A stretch of DNA of 64,000 bases, taken from assembly GCA_943371965.1 (NCBI GenBank), contig CALRWV020000010.1, positions 1-64,000 on the forward strand. Direction: 5' to 3'. The translations under genes and the position numbers were made by a program. Origin of the DNA: CALRWV02 sp943371965. Lineage in GTDB: Bacteria; Bacteroidota; JABWAT01. Under the pieces are notes generated by a model, which was not told the DNA's origin, did not search any database, and saw only the letters and a program-made list of their open reading frames with translations. This document shows, in pieces, positions 32,386 through 40,590 of the stretch. The first letter of the stretch is position 1. The number at the start of each line of letters is the position of its first letter.

Positions 32386-35322
32386 ATGGCTCAGAAACTC
32401 CCCGTTATTTCCTTCCTTCATTTTTTTGCAACCGGACCATCTTTCGAGTTTGATGATGTTTACCAGTTGGCGGTTTCAGTTTACAAACCCGATTTTGAGA
32501 AACCGGAAGTTCATCATTTTTCAATTCAGCCATCAAAAAAAATAACATCGCGCCAGTTTCATGAATCCGGTATTTCAAGTTCAGAGCTTAAAAATTTCCA
32601 GACTTTTAAACTTCAGAAAGACCAGATCGAATCAGTATTGTCTGAAAGTGATATCATTTTCTATTTTGGAGGAAAGAAAGAAAAAGCGCGTTTGCAGTTT
32701 CTTTTCAGTGAAACAGTTTCTGGAAAATTGGCAAATCTGAAGCTGACTGTTCAATTGCTGTTTCCTTTTGTTGAAAAGTTTTCCATCAAAGATGTCGCAG
32801 CATTTATATACAAAGATTTCAAGGGATTCAAACCTTCAATTGAGGCCCAGTTAAAGGTTTTAAGTGATTTTTGTATTTATGCACATGACCGGTATTTAAC
32901 TGATGAATCACTTCGGTTTATGATTCAAAATCTGAAAGTTCTCTCAACAACTGATCTTAATTTTTTCTTTATCGGACAAATTCTTCCGCAACTTCATCTG
33001 ATTGATTCCTTTCAAATTCATCAGCCTTCTTTGTTACTAGAAGCAGCAAATGAACCCATCAATCTGGAAAATTTCTGCAGAACTATTTTGCGCCCTAAAA
33101 CGGGTGGCGAAGTCAACCTTCCAACATATCCCGAAGAAAATGAAATAAGACCTATTTCTTTGGAAACGATTGAAAGTTATCTGAATTCACCAATTTTGGG
33201 AAACCGTGAAAAATCATTCGAAAAACGGCCTGAACAGGTAGGATATGCACAACGAGTTTCCGAAGCCATTAATCAGCAGGAAACTTTATTGATCGAAGCT
33301 GGAACCGGAACCGGAAAAACGCTCGGATATTTATTTCCTGCGATGGAATATCTTCGGTTGAATCCGGGAAAAAGAATCATTATTTCAACTGCGATGAAAA
33401 ATCTGCAGCATCAGATTTTCTGGAATGAGATTACACGGATAAAACGGTTTTTTCCGGAAGCATTCAGCCACACCAAAATTTCAATTTTAAAGGGGAAGTC
33501 AAATTATCTCTGCATCGGAAATCTGAAAAAATGGCTCAAAACACAGTGGAGTGAAGGACTTTTTAATTTTTCTAAAGACGAATATGTAGCTTCACTTTAT
33601 CTTTTGAATCTCGCCAGTTACCGGAATCTGGTCGATATCGAAAGTATTCCGGCAGAAATTCATGAGCGGTTTCCTGAGTTGAACGAATGGATTGAACATC
33701 TCCGTTCCGATATTGTTTGTTTCAAGGGAAGTTGCAATCATTCGCCAAATTGTCTTTATGATTTGAACTTGCGTGAAGCAGATAAAAGTCAACTTATTAT
33801 AGTAAATCACGCAAAATTCCTGAATCTACCTCCAACGCTTTTGAGTAATGCTGCTGCTATTATTATTGATGAAGCAGATTTGTTTGCAGGATATCTGAAA
33901 AGTTCTTTGTCGGTTGAAGTTTCTTCCTGGGATGTGAAAAAATTGCTTTCATCAGCATACAGCAAAAAGGGAAAATCGGGTTGGTTGCGTCAACTGAAAA
34001 ATCAGAAAAGTTCAGAAATTCTTGATCAGATTGATGAATTGCTTCAGGGAGTTGAAGCCGGATATGGAAAAGTTTCCCTTTCAATGTATAAAAAAGCTCC
34101 CAGAAAAAACGCAAATATATATTTACCCGAATTGCAGGATTTCTCATCGGATTATGAAATCAAAAGTGAACTGAATCCGCTGATTGAACCGGTAAATGAT
34201 TTGTTTGACTTGATTTCAGATGCAATGGCAGAAGAAAAACTGAAAATTCCTGAACCGGTCAGTGGTGCATTCCACATTTTTTTCAGCAAACTCGAATCGC
34301 TTCATGACGGATTAAACGCATTTTGCAGCGATTATCCGACCAAAACGTATTGCCATTATTTTACTTTCAAAGACGATGACTGGATGTTGGGAAAACGGGC
34401 TGTTTACCTTCACGATAAATTCAAACATTCATTTCACGAACTTGTTCCTTCGTGGATTTTCACATCAGCAACTTTAACTTTGGATGGAAAATTTGATCAC
34501 TTCGTCAACGAACTTGGTTTCGATATAGAAGAAGTTCATGTAAAAAAAGTTACCTCACCGTTTCAGTACCGAGATCAGGCTGCTTTGGTTATTTCAAACT
34601 GGATTCCGCAATTTTCGTATTCCAACAGCATCGACCGCGACAAATGGAATAAATTGGTAATCAATACATCCGGTTATTTGGCTTCTGTCTGCAATGGAAG
34701 AACACTGATTCTATGCACTTCTTATGAACAGATGAATTTTATTTTCAACGATATTGCTTCACCGCTTGAATCAATTGGAATAACGGTTCTGAAACAGGAA
34801 GGTGCAAGTATTGATATCATTAACGAATTTTTTGAAAAAGAGCATTCTGTTTTGATTGGTGTTGACCGTTTGTGGACGGGTGTTGATTTTCCGGGAACAA
34901 CTTTAAGTCAGTTGATCATTGTGAAATTGCCGTTTAATTCACTTGATGAGCCTGAAATGAAACACAGGCAGCATGTTGATAAACAATTTTTCTGGGATTA
35001 TTACAATGGTTTGGCGAAACTCAAATTCCGGCAGGGAGTTGGGAGATTGATCCGCTCAAGGAAGGATGTTGGAGTTGTAGTTGTTTTGGATCAACGTTTG
35101 AATCAGGGAAAAAACCGTTCTTTTATTTTCAATTTGCCTGAAATGCCGGTCTACAATTACAAAACAATTGAGGAATGTTCAGATTTCCTGATCAGAAAAA
35201 TTGACCTGAAATCTGAATACACTCAGCGTTTGGAAGAAATTGCTCCGGTATTAAGTAAGTTTCAGTCAGTCTTGTTATCTTTGCAGCGAAATGTCAGAAA
35301 TGAGGAAATGAATGGGTTTTGA
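32386..35322 (+). CDS. dinG: DinG/XPD-type helicase with a degenerate N-terminal exonuclease-like domain
   Basis: A 978-aa superfamily 2 helicase. Walker A is IEAGTGTGKT (about residue 303), the DEAD box IIDEAD lies near 494, and there are four cysteines (376, 445, 450, 456) spaced as an XPD-like iron-sulfur cluster. Late motifs are IGVDRLWTGVDFPG and RQGVGRLIRS. Residues 1-110 have the layout of the DnaQ-type exonuclease fused to Gram-positive DinG. The DxE motif is replaced (FLHFFATG where FxDxETTG is expected) and later Asp motifs are missing, so this part is probably inactive. A 5'-3' helicase role in repair is inferred. It overlaps the rhodanese gene by 11 bp. Confidence 0.88.
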   Translation: MAQKLPVISFLHFFATGPSFEFDDVYQLAVSVYKPDFEKPEVHHFSIQPSKKITSRQFHESGISSSELKNFQTFKLQKDQIESVLSESDIIFYFGGKKEKARLQFLFSETVSGKLANLKLTVQLLFPFVEKFSIKDVAAFIYKDFKGFKPSIEAQLKVLSDFCIYAHDRYLTDESLRFMIQNLKVLSTTDLNFFFIGQILPQLHLIDSFQIHQPSLLLEAANEPINLENFCRTILRPKTGGEVNLPTYPEENEIRPISLETIESYLNSPILGNREKSFEKRPEQVGYAQRVSEAINQQETLLIEAGTGTGKTLGYLFPAMEYLRLNPGKRIIISTAMKNLQHQIFWNEITRIKRFFPEAFSHTKISILKGKSNYLCIGNLKKWLKTQWSEGLFNFSKDEYVASLYLLNLASYRNLVDIESIPAEIHERFPELNEWIEHLRSDIVCFKGSCNHSPNCLYDLNLREADKSQLIIVNHAKFLNLPPTLLSNAAAIIIDEADLFAGYLKSSLSVEVSSWDVKKLLSSAYSKKGKSGWLRQLKNQKSSEILDQIDELLQGVEAGYGKVSLSMYKKAPRKNANIYLPELQDFSSDYEIKSELNPLIEPVNDLFDLISDAMAEEKLKIPEPVSGAFHIFFSKLESLHDGLNAFCSDYPTKTYCHYFTFKDDDWMLGKRAVYLHDKFKHSFHELVPSWIFTSATLTLDGKFDHFVNELGFDIEEVHVKKVTSPFQYRDQAALVISNWIPQFSYSNSIDRDKWNKLVINTSGYLASVCNGRTLILCTSYEQMNFIFNDIASPLESIGITVLKQEGASIDIINEFFEKEHSVLIGVDRLWTGVDFPGTTLSQLIIVKLPFNSLDEPEMKHRQHVDKQFFWDYYNGLAKLKFRQGVGRLIRSRKDVGVVVVLDQRLNQGKNRSFIFNLPEMPVYNYKTIEECSDFLIRKIDLKSEYTQRLEEIAPVLSKFQSVLLSLQRNVRNEEMNGF

Positions 35323-35722
35323 TTCTATCATAATTGTAATAATTGCCGGAATAATTCTGTATAAATTCGGGGAAATGTTTTATATCAAATTCCGTGGCGG
35401 AAAGTTTGAAAAACTGAACATTGCTGAATTCCGTGAATTCATGAAAACAAAAAAAACGAATGTGGATTTTCTTCTGATTGATGTTAGAAATGAATCTGAG
35501 CAAAAAGTTGGGAAGATTGGCGGATCAATAAATATACCGCTTGATCAGATTTCGGCTGATGAATTGAGAGTTCAGAGATTTAAAGATAAACCAATCATCA
35601 TTTACTGTGAATCCGGATCAAGAAGCAAAAAAGCTGCAACCAAACTCGCAAAAAAAGGATTTACCAATCTTTATTATTTGGCAGGTGGTCATAAGCTTTG
35701 GCGAGGAGATGCCGGATTATAA
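35312..35722 (+). CDS. Membrane-anchored rhodanese-like protein
   Basis: A 136-aa protein with an N-terminal membrane segment (about 4-19, DSIIIVIIAGIILYKF) and one rhodanese domain. The domain shows LLIDVRNESEQKVGKIGGSINIPLDQI and the active-site loop YCESGSRSKKAA with C99. Sulfur or persulfide transfer at the membrane face is likely, with substrate unknown. The start lies inside the end of the helicase gene, so translation is coupled. Confidence 0.88.
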   Translation: MGFDSIIIVIIAGIILYKFGEMFYIKFRGGKFEKLNIAEFREFMKTKKTNVDFLLIDVRNESEQKVGKIGGSINIPLDQISADELRVQRFKDKPIIIYCESGSRSKKAATKLAKKGFTNLYYLAGGHKLWRGDAGL

Positions 35723-35750
35723 ATTTAATGGTTAAAATAAACTGGAATCC

Positions 35751-35781
35751 TTGACAAAAGAATATCCTGTTTTTACTTTAG
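35751..35781 (+). promoter_or_regulatory. Candidate promoter of an unannotated RNA
   Basis: TTG (35751-35753, in TTGACA) and TACTTTAG (35774-35781, one mismatch to TAnnTTTG) are exactly 20 bp apart. No ORF of useful size follows before the terminator-like hairpin at 35935-35963. Confidence 0.45.
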
Positions 35782-35786
35782 CATCA

Positions 35787-35970
35787 GTTCTTATTTAGAT
35801 ATTGTTCTTTAGAAACTATGTTCACCCACAGGAACCCACTTGCCTGAGGTGTAACTAGTACAGGAGTGAGGTTTGGGGACACCTCGCTCCGCCTGTCAGG
35901 GGTAAGGTTGGGGACACCTTACTCCGCCTGTCAAGGGGGAAGGTTCGGGGACTTCCTTCCCCCACTTTTT
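35787..35970 (+). ncRNA. Candidate structured RNA or repeat array with three tandem co-varying hairpins
   Basis: Three successive hairpins carry a shared GGGGAC loop and different stems. They are 35863-35890 (GGAGTGAGGT/ACCTCGCTCC), 35899-35925 (core GTAAGGT/ACCTTAC) and 35935-35963 (GGGGGAAGG/CCTTCCCCC). The last is followed by ACTTTTT and looks like a terminator. The spacers share CCGCCTGTCA. The pairing is kept although the bases change. A promoter-like pair lies at 35751-35781. It could be a small RNA or a tandem palindromic repeat. Confidence 0.4.
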
Positions 35971-36003
35971 CTTACCATAATTCAAATCTAACTCAATTCA
36001 ATT

Positions 36004-36034
36004 TTTTAACTGCAAATTTATTTTGGTATATTTG
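36004..36034 (+). promoter_or_regulatory. Promoter of the parvulin lipoprotein gene
   Basis: A T-rich -33 element (TTT at 36004-36006) and a perfect TATATTTG (36027-36034) are 20 bp apart. The element lies about 28 bp before ATG 36062 and rules out the earlier in-frame start at 36023. Confidence 0.65.
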
Positions 36035-36061
36035 CCGCTTATTATTTTTTTAGGAAGTCCA

Positions 36062-37012
36062 ATGAAATCAAATTTAGTGTTAGTATCGATCCTGGCTTTT
36101 TTGTTTGTTGCCTGTTCAGGTAAATTGAAAGATGGCGAAGAGCTGAGAATCGAAGATGTTTCAGTAAGTAAAGACAGAATTGATAAAATTATCAATAATA
36201 GAATGAAACAACTGGCTATGAGAGGAACTCCTCTTAGTGCTGATGACAGTGCGAAATTCAGAAAATATGTTCTTGATGATATGACAGGTCAGACATTATT
36301 TGCTCTAAAAGGAATGAAAGACGGAATTGTTGCTGATACTTCTGAAGTAAACAGAACCATATCACAAATGAAAGCTTCCTTCAAATCAGATTCAGCTTTA
36401 ACAAAAAGTCTTGATGAATACGGTTTAACTTATGATGTTTGGGTTGAAGAAGTAAAACGTAATTCTGTTGCGAGTCAGTTTCTGAAAAAAACTATTTTTG
36501 ACGTTGTGACTGTACCGGATTCCTTTTATGTGGATTCACTTTCAAGTGCCATGAAAAGTGAACAGATAAAAGCTTCACATATTTTATTGAATGTTGATCC
36601 GAGTGCTTCTCAGGAAGTTTCTTCAAAACAACTGAACAAATTGACTGATATCAGAAAACAGATTGTTGCTTCAAAAGGATCAAATTTTGCTTCTCTTGCA
36701 AAAAAATATTCTGATGATAAAGGGTCTGGCGCAAAGGGTGGTGACCTGGGTTATTTCGCACGTGGTTCAATGGTTCAGGAATTTGATGCTGTTGCCTTTA
36801 CACTTCCAATCGGTGAAGTTTCTGATGTTTTCAGAACCCAATTCGGTTATCATATTTTAAGAGTTGAAGACAAGAAACTGACTGAAGCTCCAAAAGAACA
36901 GGTACAGCAGTATGCTTTGGCTTATACGAGAAGAAAAATATCAATGAAACTTCTTGAAGATCTGAAAAAAGAATTCAAAATTTTAACCATTGATTCTGAA
37001 AAGAAATCCTAA
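36062..37012 (+). CDS. Peptidyl-prolyl isomerase lipoprotein, PpiC/parvulin type
   Basis: A 316-aa predicted lipoprotein. The signal is MKSNLVLVSILAFLFVAC with the lipobox Cys at 18. A helical SurA-like N-terminal part follows, then a parvulin domain (about 170-275) with KASHILLNVDPSA, FASLAKKYSDDKGSGAKGGDLGYF, and FRTQFGYHILRV. It probably assists folding of outer-membrane or periplasmic proteins. The start is set by the promoter at 36004-36034 and the lipoprotein signal. A 43-codon ORF follows directly. Confidence 0.9.
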   Translation: MKSNLVLVSILAFLFVACSGKLKDGEELRIEDVSVSKDRIDKIINNRMKQLAMRGTPLSADDSAKFRKYVLDDMTGQTLFALKGMKDGIVADTSEVNRTISQMKASFKSDSALTKSLDEYGLTYDVWVEEVKRNSVASQFLKKTIFDVVTVPDSFYVDSLSSAMKSEQIKASHILLNVDPSASQEVSSKQLNKLTDIRKQIVASKGSNFASLAKKYSDDKGSGAKGGDLGYFARGSMVQEFDAVAFTLPIGEVSDVFRTQFGYHILRVEDKKLTEAPKEQVQQYALAYTRRKISMKLLEDLKKEFKILTIDSEKKS

Positions 37013-37015
37013 ATA

Positions 37016-37147
37016 ATGGGAACAGTTTTCAGAAGTATTTTCAGGTACGGATTAATCATTTTGGTATTGGTTGCTGCGATAAAGGGAATAGTAACCTGCA
37101 ATGAATACAAAGAATCTTCTGAATCTGTAGAGATTAAAAGTAAATAA
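37016..37147 (+). CDS. Small single-span membrane protein (43 aa)
   Basis: A short ORF starting 3 bp after the parvulin stop codon: MGTVFRSIFRYGLIILVLVA, then AIKGIVTCNEYKESSESVEIKSK. It has a positively charged start, one hydrophobic segment and a polar tail. The tight spacing and the terminator immediately after its stop support a real gene. The family is not recognised. Confidence 0.5.
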   Translation: MGTVFRSIFRYGLIILVLVAAIKGIVTCNEYKESSESVEIKSK

Positions 37148-37181
37148 AAAAAAATCCCGTCAAACTGACGGGATTTTTTTA
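37148..37181. terminator. Rho-independent terminator, usable in both directions
   Basis: AATCCCGTCA and TGACGGGATT form a stem with a 3-nt loop, flanked by A8 on the left and T7 on the right. It serves the parvulin unit and the convergent TPR gene. Confidence 0.9.
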
Positions 37182-37202
37182 TTCCTTCGTGTTCTTGGTG
37201 GA

Positions 37203-37541
37203 TTAAAATCCGTCTTCATTCAAAAGTTCATTCAAAGCAGTCATCAATTCAGATTTTGCATGAGTATTTCCTGATTTTGTTGAAATGGAAATTCCATCGC
37301 GGAAGATTTTTTCCGCTTTTTCTGCTTCACCGGTTGAGACAAATATTTTTCCCAATTGATAGTAAGTTCCAATGTAATCAGGATCGCGCTTAATCAATTC
37401 TTCAAAATAAGAAACAGCCTCCTTAATCTCGCCTGATTTATATAACTCAAGACCAATTGCGTATCTGGAAAAAGAATCATTCGGGTCTTTTGCAAGAAAT
37501 TCATGCAATCTTTTCATTCTCAACTGTGATGCATCTGACAT
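37203..37541 (-). CDS. TPR-repeat protein
   Basis: About 112 aa from ATG 37541 (MSDASQLRMKRLHEFLAKDP). At least two tetratricopeptide repeats are visible (DSFSRYAIGLELYKSGEIKEAVSYFEELIKRDPD and YIGTYYQLGKIFVSTGEAEKAEKIFRDGI). It is a protein-protein interaction scaffold with unknown partner. The frame opens at 37595, but the extra 18 residues look unconserved and reach into the divergent gene's control region. Confidence 0.75.
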   Translation of the reverse strand: MSDASQLRMKRLHEFLAKDPNDSFSRYAIGLELYKSGEIKEAVSYFEELIKRDPDYIGTYYQLGKIFVSTGEAEKAEKIFRDGISISTKSGNTHAKSELMTALNELLNEDGF

Positions 37542-37625
37542 TTTAATTCCTGGAAATATTTGATTGAATTTAATTGAAACATTTTCGGTTATCAACTACT
37601 TTCACTGAAACAAAATTTAAAGATT

Positions 37626-37832
37626 ATGGCTGACATAAAATCAAAAAATCCTGCATTGATTTCAGTTCTCTGGTGTGATTCCTGCAATGCCCGTCCAACT
37701 TATCTGATAAAAGGGTACAAGTGTCCGGAATGCGGAAATGAAACCATCAGGAAAGAAGTCCCAAAAGAAATTGCTTATACGAAAAAACAAATCGAACCTG
37801 AAAATGATGCTTTATCTTGGTTGGATGGATAA
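37626..37832 (+). CDS. Small zinc-ribbon protein (68 aa)
   Basis: Contains WCDSCNARPTYLIKGYKCPECGNETIRK, a CxxC...CxxC zinc ribbon, followed by a polar tail ending LSWLDG. Function unknown. It is divergent from the TPR gene and ends at a hairpin (37833-37861) shared with the convergent receptor gene. Confidence 0.65.
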   Translation: MADIKSKNPALISVLWCDSCNARPTYLIKGYKCPECGNETIRKEVPKEIAYTKKQIEPENDALSWLDG

Positions 37833-37861
37833 ATAAACGCTGAAACCAATTCAGCGTTTAT
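37833..37861. terminator. Bidirectional terminator
   Basis: ATAAACGCTGAA and TTCAGCGTTTAT form a perfect 12-bp stem with a 5-nt loop between the convergent zinc-ribbon and TonB-receptor genes. Confidence 0.75.
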
Positions 37862-37869
37862 CAAAAGCA

Positions 37870-40263
37870 TTACAGTTTTAATCTCAATTGTGCGAAAAAA
37901 TTCCGTTCTGCCGCAGGAAAGTAAAGCACCTCTCCAAAAGAAACTTCAGCTCTCGAAATAATGGGTCTATCAAAAACATTATTTACAAAGAAACCTGCTT
38001 CAAACGATTTAACTCCAACCAAATATCCAAAATCATAAAAAACAGATAAATCGGTTAATATATAGGCTGGAATTTCATATAGATTTCCGTTATCTGCATA
38101 ATACTTTCCAACAAATTTGGTTTTTGCATTTGCTGAAAATGATTCCTGAAAATATGAATAAGAAAGATTTGCAACAAGAGATGGAAATCCAGCAATTTTA
38201 TTATCATCAAAGTTTGTTTTCTGATAGTCATCATTTGCTTTTTCATAAATTTCATGCTTAATGAATTTGTTTTCAGAAGCAGCGAAATTCCAGGTTATCC
38301 TGTTGTTTTGGTTTAAATTAAGCGAAGATTCCAGTTCAATTCCATAATGAAGTGATGATTCTGCATTACCCAAAACAGGAACACCGTAGGCAGCCAATTT
38401 CCCGGATTTTACAATTTCATTTTTGAAAAGCATATAATAAAAATTGAGTTTGTGGGTTACTTTTTCCTGAGAAAAACTACCACCCAATTCAACATTGTAA
38501 ACAGATTCAGGTTTCACGTTTGGCTTATTGAAATCAAATTCAACCGGTTTGTTGTCAGCATCAAATTTGGTTATTTCGTAATTGGGAATTGAAGCATTTG
38601 CTCCTGCATCAAACAGCTCAATCAATCTCGGTTCTCTGGAAGAATACGCAATTGAAAGGTATAAAAGTGATTTTTCTTCTGGTGTGTAACTGATTCCAAA
38701 TTTAGGTGATAAAAAGTAAAATGGCGTTTCGAATGAATACAAAGGTCCATAAGCCAATAATTTTTGTTCAATTGAATATTGAATGAATGATCCCTGTAAA
38801 GAAGCCATTCCAATGAATTTATCTGCAAATGGAATTTCGATAGTTGAAAAAGCGGAAACTGTTTTTTTTCCACCCTCAAAATCATTGAATTTGGTTTTTT
38901 CAACAGGAAATCCATCAGAAAACTGAATTGATTTATAATGATGGGAATGATGAAATTTAAAATCAGTACCACCGGTAAAAGTAAAAGCATCGGATGAGTA
39001 GGTTACACGGGAAATCAAACCAATCTGGTCATTATCAACAGATTCACGTGTGTAATTGGTTTTAATCGAATCTAAAATATTTATCCCTTTTGATGAAGTA
39101 CTGACACCAAATTCTGAAAAAGGATATTCCCAGTAATCAGGATACTGAATATCAAAATATCCTCTTCCCATTACGTAATAAAGGGAATTGGAAAGATTCA
39201 GTTTTTCAGAAATATTCCAGTCGTGAATCAGCTCAAAATGTGGTTGGTTGTAATGTTCACTGTCAAAGGAAAGGGAATTTCCTTTTCTGTCAGTTTCATA
39301 CTCTGATTTGGTCAATCCGTTATAGGCAAGATTATCTTTTACAGGTCCGCCGTAAGCCTGAAAACGAAATGTGTAAGTTTCACCGTAATCAAATAATCCC
39401 AGAAAATAAGAAGTCATATCAACATCCGAATGTTTCCGGTATCCATCACTTAATGTTTTACCAATTTTGACGTTAACAGCAAATTCATTCAGGAATACGC
39501 CTGAATTATAATCAATAGAATATTTTTTTGTATTATAAGAACCGGTCCCGATTAATACGGAAACGGATTGATTGGGGGATTTCTGCTTGGTTTTCAGGTT
39601 TATATTTCCGCCAATTCCAGTACTTCCCAAAAACGAACCTGTTGTTCCACGCTGGATCTGAATATCTTCAGTATATCCCATCAAATCCGGCAAATCAATC
39701 CAATAAACATTATGGTCTTCAGGATCATTTTGTGGAATATTATTTACGGTAACATTTATTCTCCGTTGATCAAATCCCCTCATGGATAGATATGAATATC
39801 CTATCCCATTCCCGTTTTCACTGTAAAAAGTAACGTTCGGAGTGTTTGAAAGTAAAACCGGAACATCCTGAGCATAAAATGATTTTGAAATTTCCTCAGC
39901 GTTCAAATTTGTAACGGTTGCTGGAGTCTTTTCAGTTGTGATTCTGTTGGAAGAAATGATGATTTCATTCATTTCCAAAGATTTCGGAACTAGAAAAACA
40001 GTAAGTGCCGTATGACCTGAAATTGTCAGCTTTTGCTTTTGGTACCCGATAGAACTGATTTCAATCGTGTTGATATTCTGATTCGAATGATCAAGAGAAA
40101 ATTTTCCATCAGAATCGGAAGAAGTTCCAATTTTGGAATTTTCAAACACAATGGATGCATTTTCAACAGGAAGTTTTGTTTCCGAATCAATGATTTTTCC
40201 AGTGATTTGCCCAAACAAACCAAAAGGAAATGCAAGCAGATAAGTAAGAAGTATTTTTTTCAT
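37870..40263 (-). CDS. TonB-dependent outer-membrane receptor, probably for thiamine
   Basis: A 797-aa receptor. The signal peptide is MKKILLTYLLAFPFGLFGQ. A carboxypeptidase-like beta-sandwich (about 20-95, GKIIDSETKLPVENASI) and a plug domain (about 105-220, SFYAQDVPVLLSNTPNV and GSTGIGGNINLKTK) follow, then the 22-stranded barrel ending in FFAQLRLKL. A TPP riboswitch in its leader indicates repression by thiamine pyrophosphate, so thiamine or a precursor is the likely substrate. Riboswitch-linked receptors of this kind (OMR1) are known in Bacteroidota. Two TonB genes lie divergently next to it. Confidence 0.9.
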   Translation of the reverse strand: MKKILLTYLLAFPFGLFGQITGKIIDSETKLPVENASIVFENSKIGTSSDSDGKFSLDHSNQNINTIEISSIGYQKQKLTISGHTALTVFLVPKSLEMNEIIISSNRITTEKTPATVTNLNAEEISKSFYAQDVPVLLSNTPNVTFYSENGNGIGYSYLSMRGFDQRRINVTVNNIPQNDPEDHNVYWIDLPDLMGYTEDIQIQRGTTGSFLGSTGIGGNINLKTKQKSPNQSVSVLIGTGSYNTKKYSIDYNSGVFLNEFAVNVKIGKTLSDGYRKHSDVDMTSYFLGLFDYGETYTFRFQAYGGPVKDNLAYNGLTKSEYETDRKGNSLSFDSEHYNQPHFELIHDWNISEKLNLSNSLYYVMGRGYFDIQYPDYWEYPFSEFGVSTSSKGINILDSIKTNYTRESVDNDQIGLISRVTYSSDAFTFTGGTDFKFHHSHHYKSIQFSDGFPVEKTKFNDFEGGKKTVSAFSTIEIPFADKFIGMASLQGSFIQYSIEQKLLAYGPLYSFETPFYFLSPKFGISYTPEEKSLLYLSIAYSSREPRLIELFDAGANASIPNYEITKFDADNKPVEFDFNKPNVKPESVYNVELGGSFSQEKVTHKLNFYYMLFKNEIVKSGKLAAYGVPVLGNAESSLHYGIELESSLNLNQNNRITWNFAASENKFIKHEIYEKANDDYQKTNFDDNKIAGFPSLVANLSYSYFQESFSANAKTKFVGKYYADNGNLYEIPAYILTDLSVFYDFGYLVGVKSFEAGFFVNNVFDRPIISRAEVSFGEVLYFPAAERNFFAQLRLKL

Positions 40264-40266
40264 CGT

Positions 40267-40287
40267 CGCCCCTATTTTATAGGAGCG
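40267..40287 (-). promoter_or_regulatory. Start-proximal hairpin that can hide the receptor's ribosome-binding site
   Basis: Read on the minus strand, CGCTCCTAT, a 3-nt loop and ATAGGGGCG form a 9-bp stem (one G-U) ending 3 nt before the AUG. The 3' arm holds AGGGG, the only Shine-Dalgarno-like sequence. It is a plausible expression platform of the riboswitch upstream. Confidence 0.5.
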
Positions 40288-40332
40288 GAGTTAACAGGTT
40301 GGAAAAAGATCAGAGATTTAAAGGATCAGATT

Positions 40333-40419
40333 CCTGTTTCCCTCCGCTGGTATTATCCAGATCAGGTTAAAGGGTATAATCTCAGTTTATGAAATAAATC
40401 CACAAACACCCCTAACAGA
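40333..40419 (-). ncRNA. TPP (thiamine pyrophosphate) riboswitch, THI element
   Basis: On the minus strand the aptamer reads TCTGTTAGGGGTG, then CTGAGATTATACCCTTTAAC, then CTGATCTGGATAATACCAG, then CGGAGGGAAACAGGA. These are the conserved THI-box elements (CTGAGA, ACCCTTTAACCTGATCTGG, GCGxAGGGA). The outer CTGTT/AACAG closes helix P1. It lies about 70 nt upstream of the TonB receptor start. Confidence 0.93.
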
Positions 40420-40441
40420 CTCACACGGTGTGAGACTGATG

Positions 40442-40472
40442 CAAAGTTCGGTTTATCTGGCTGAATAAGCAA
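40442..40472 (-). promoter_or_regulatory. Promoter of the riboswitch-receptor transcript
   Basis: On the minus strand, TTG (complement of 40470-40472) is followed after 20 bp by GAACTTTG (complement of 40442-40449), one mismatch from TAnnTTTG. The transcript would begin about 15 nt before the aptamer. Confidence 0.55.
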
Positions 40473-40590
40473 CCTTATTACAAAACAAATACAATTCAGA
40501 TACATTTCTTTCACGAATCTCTTACAAAAAACAGACATTCCACTATAAAAACATAACGAACTTCATTTCAACTCATGAACTGGAGGCAAT

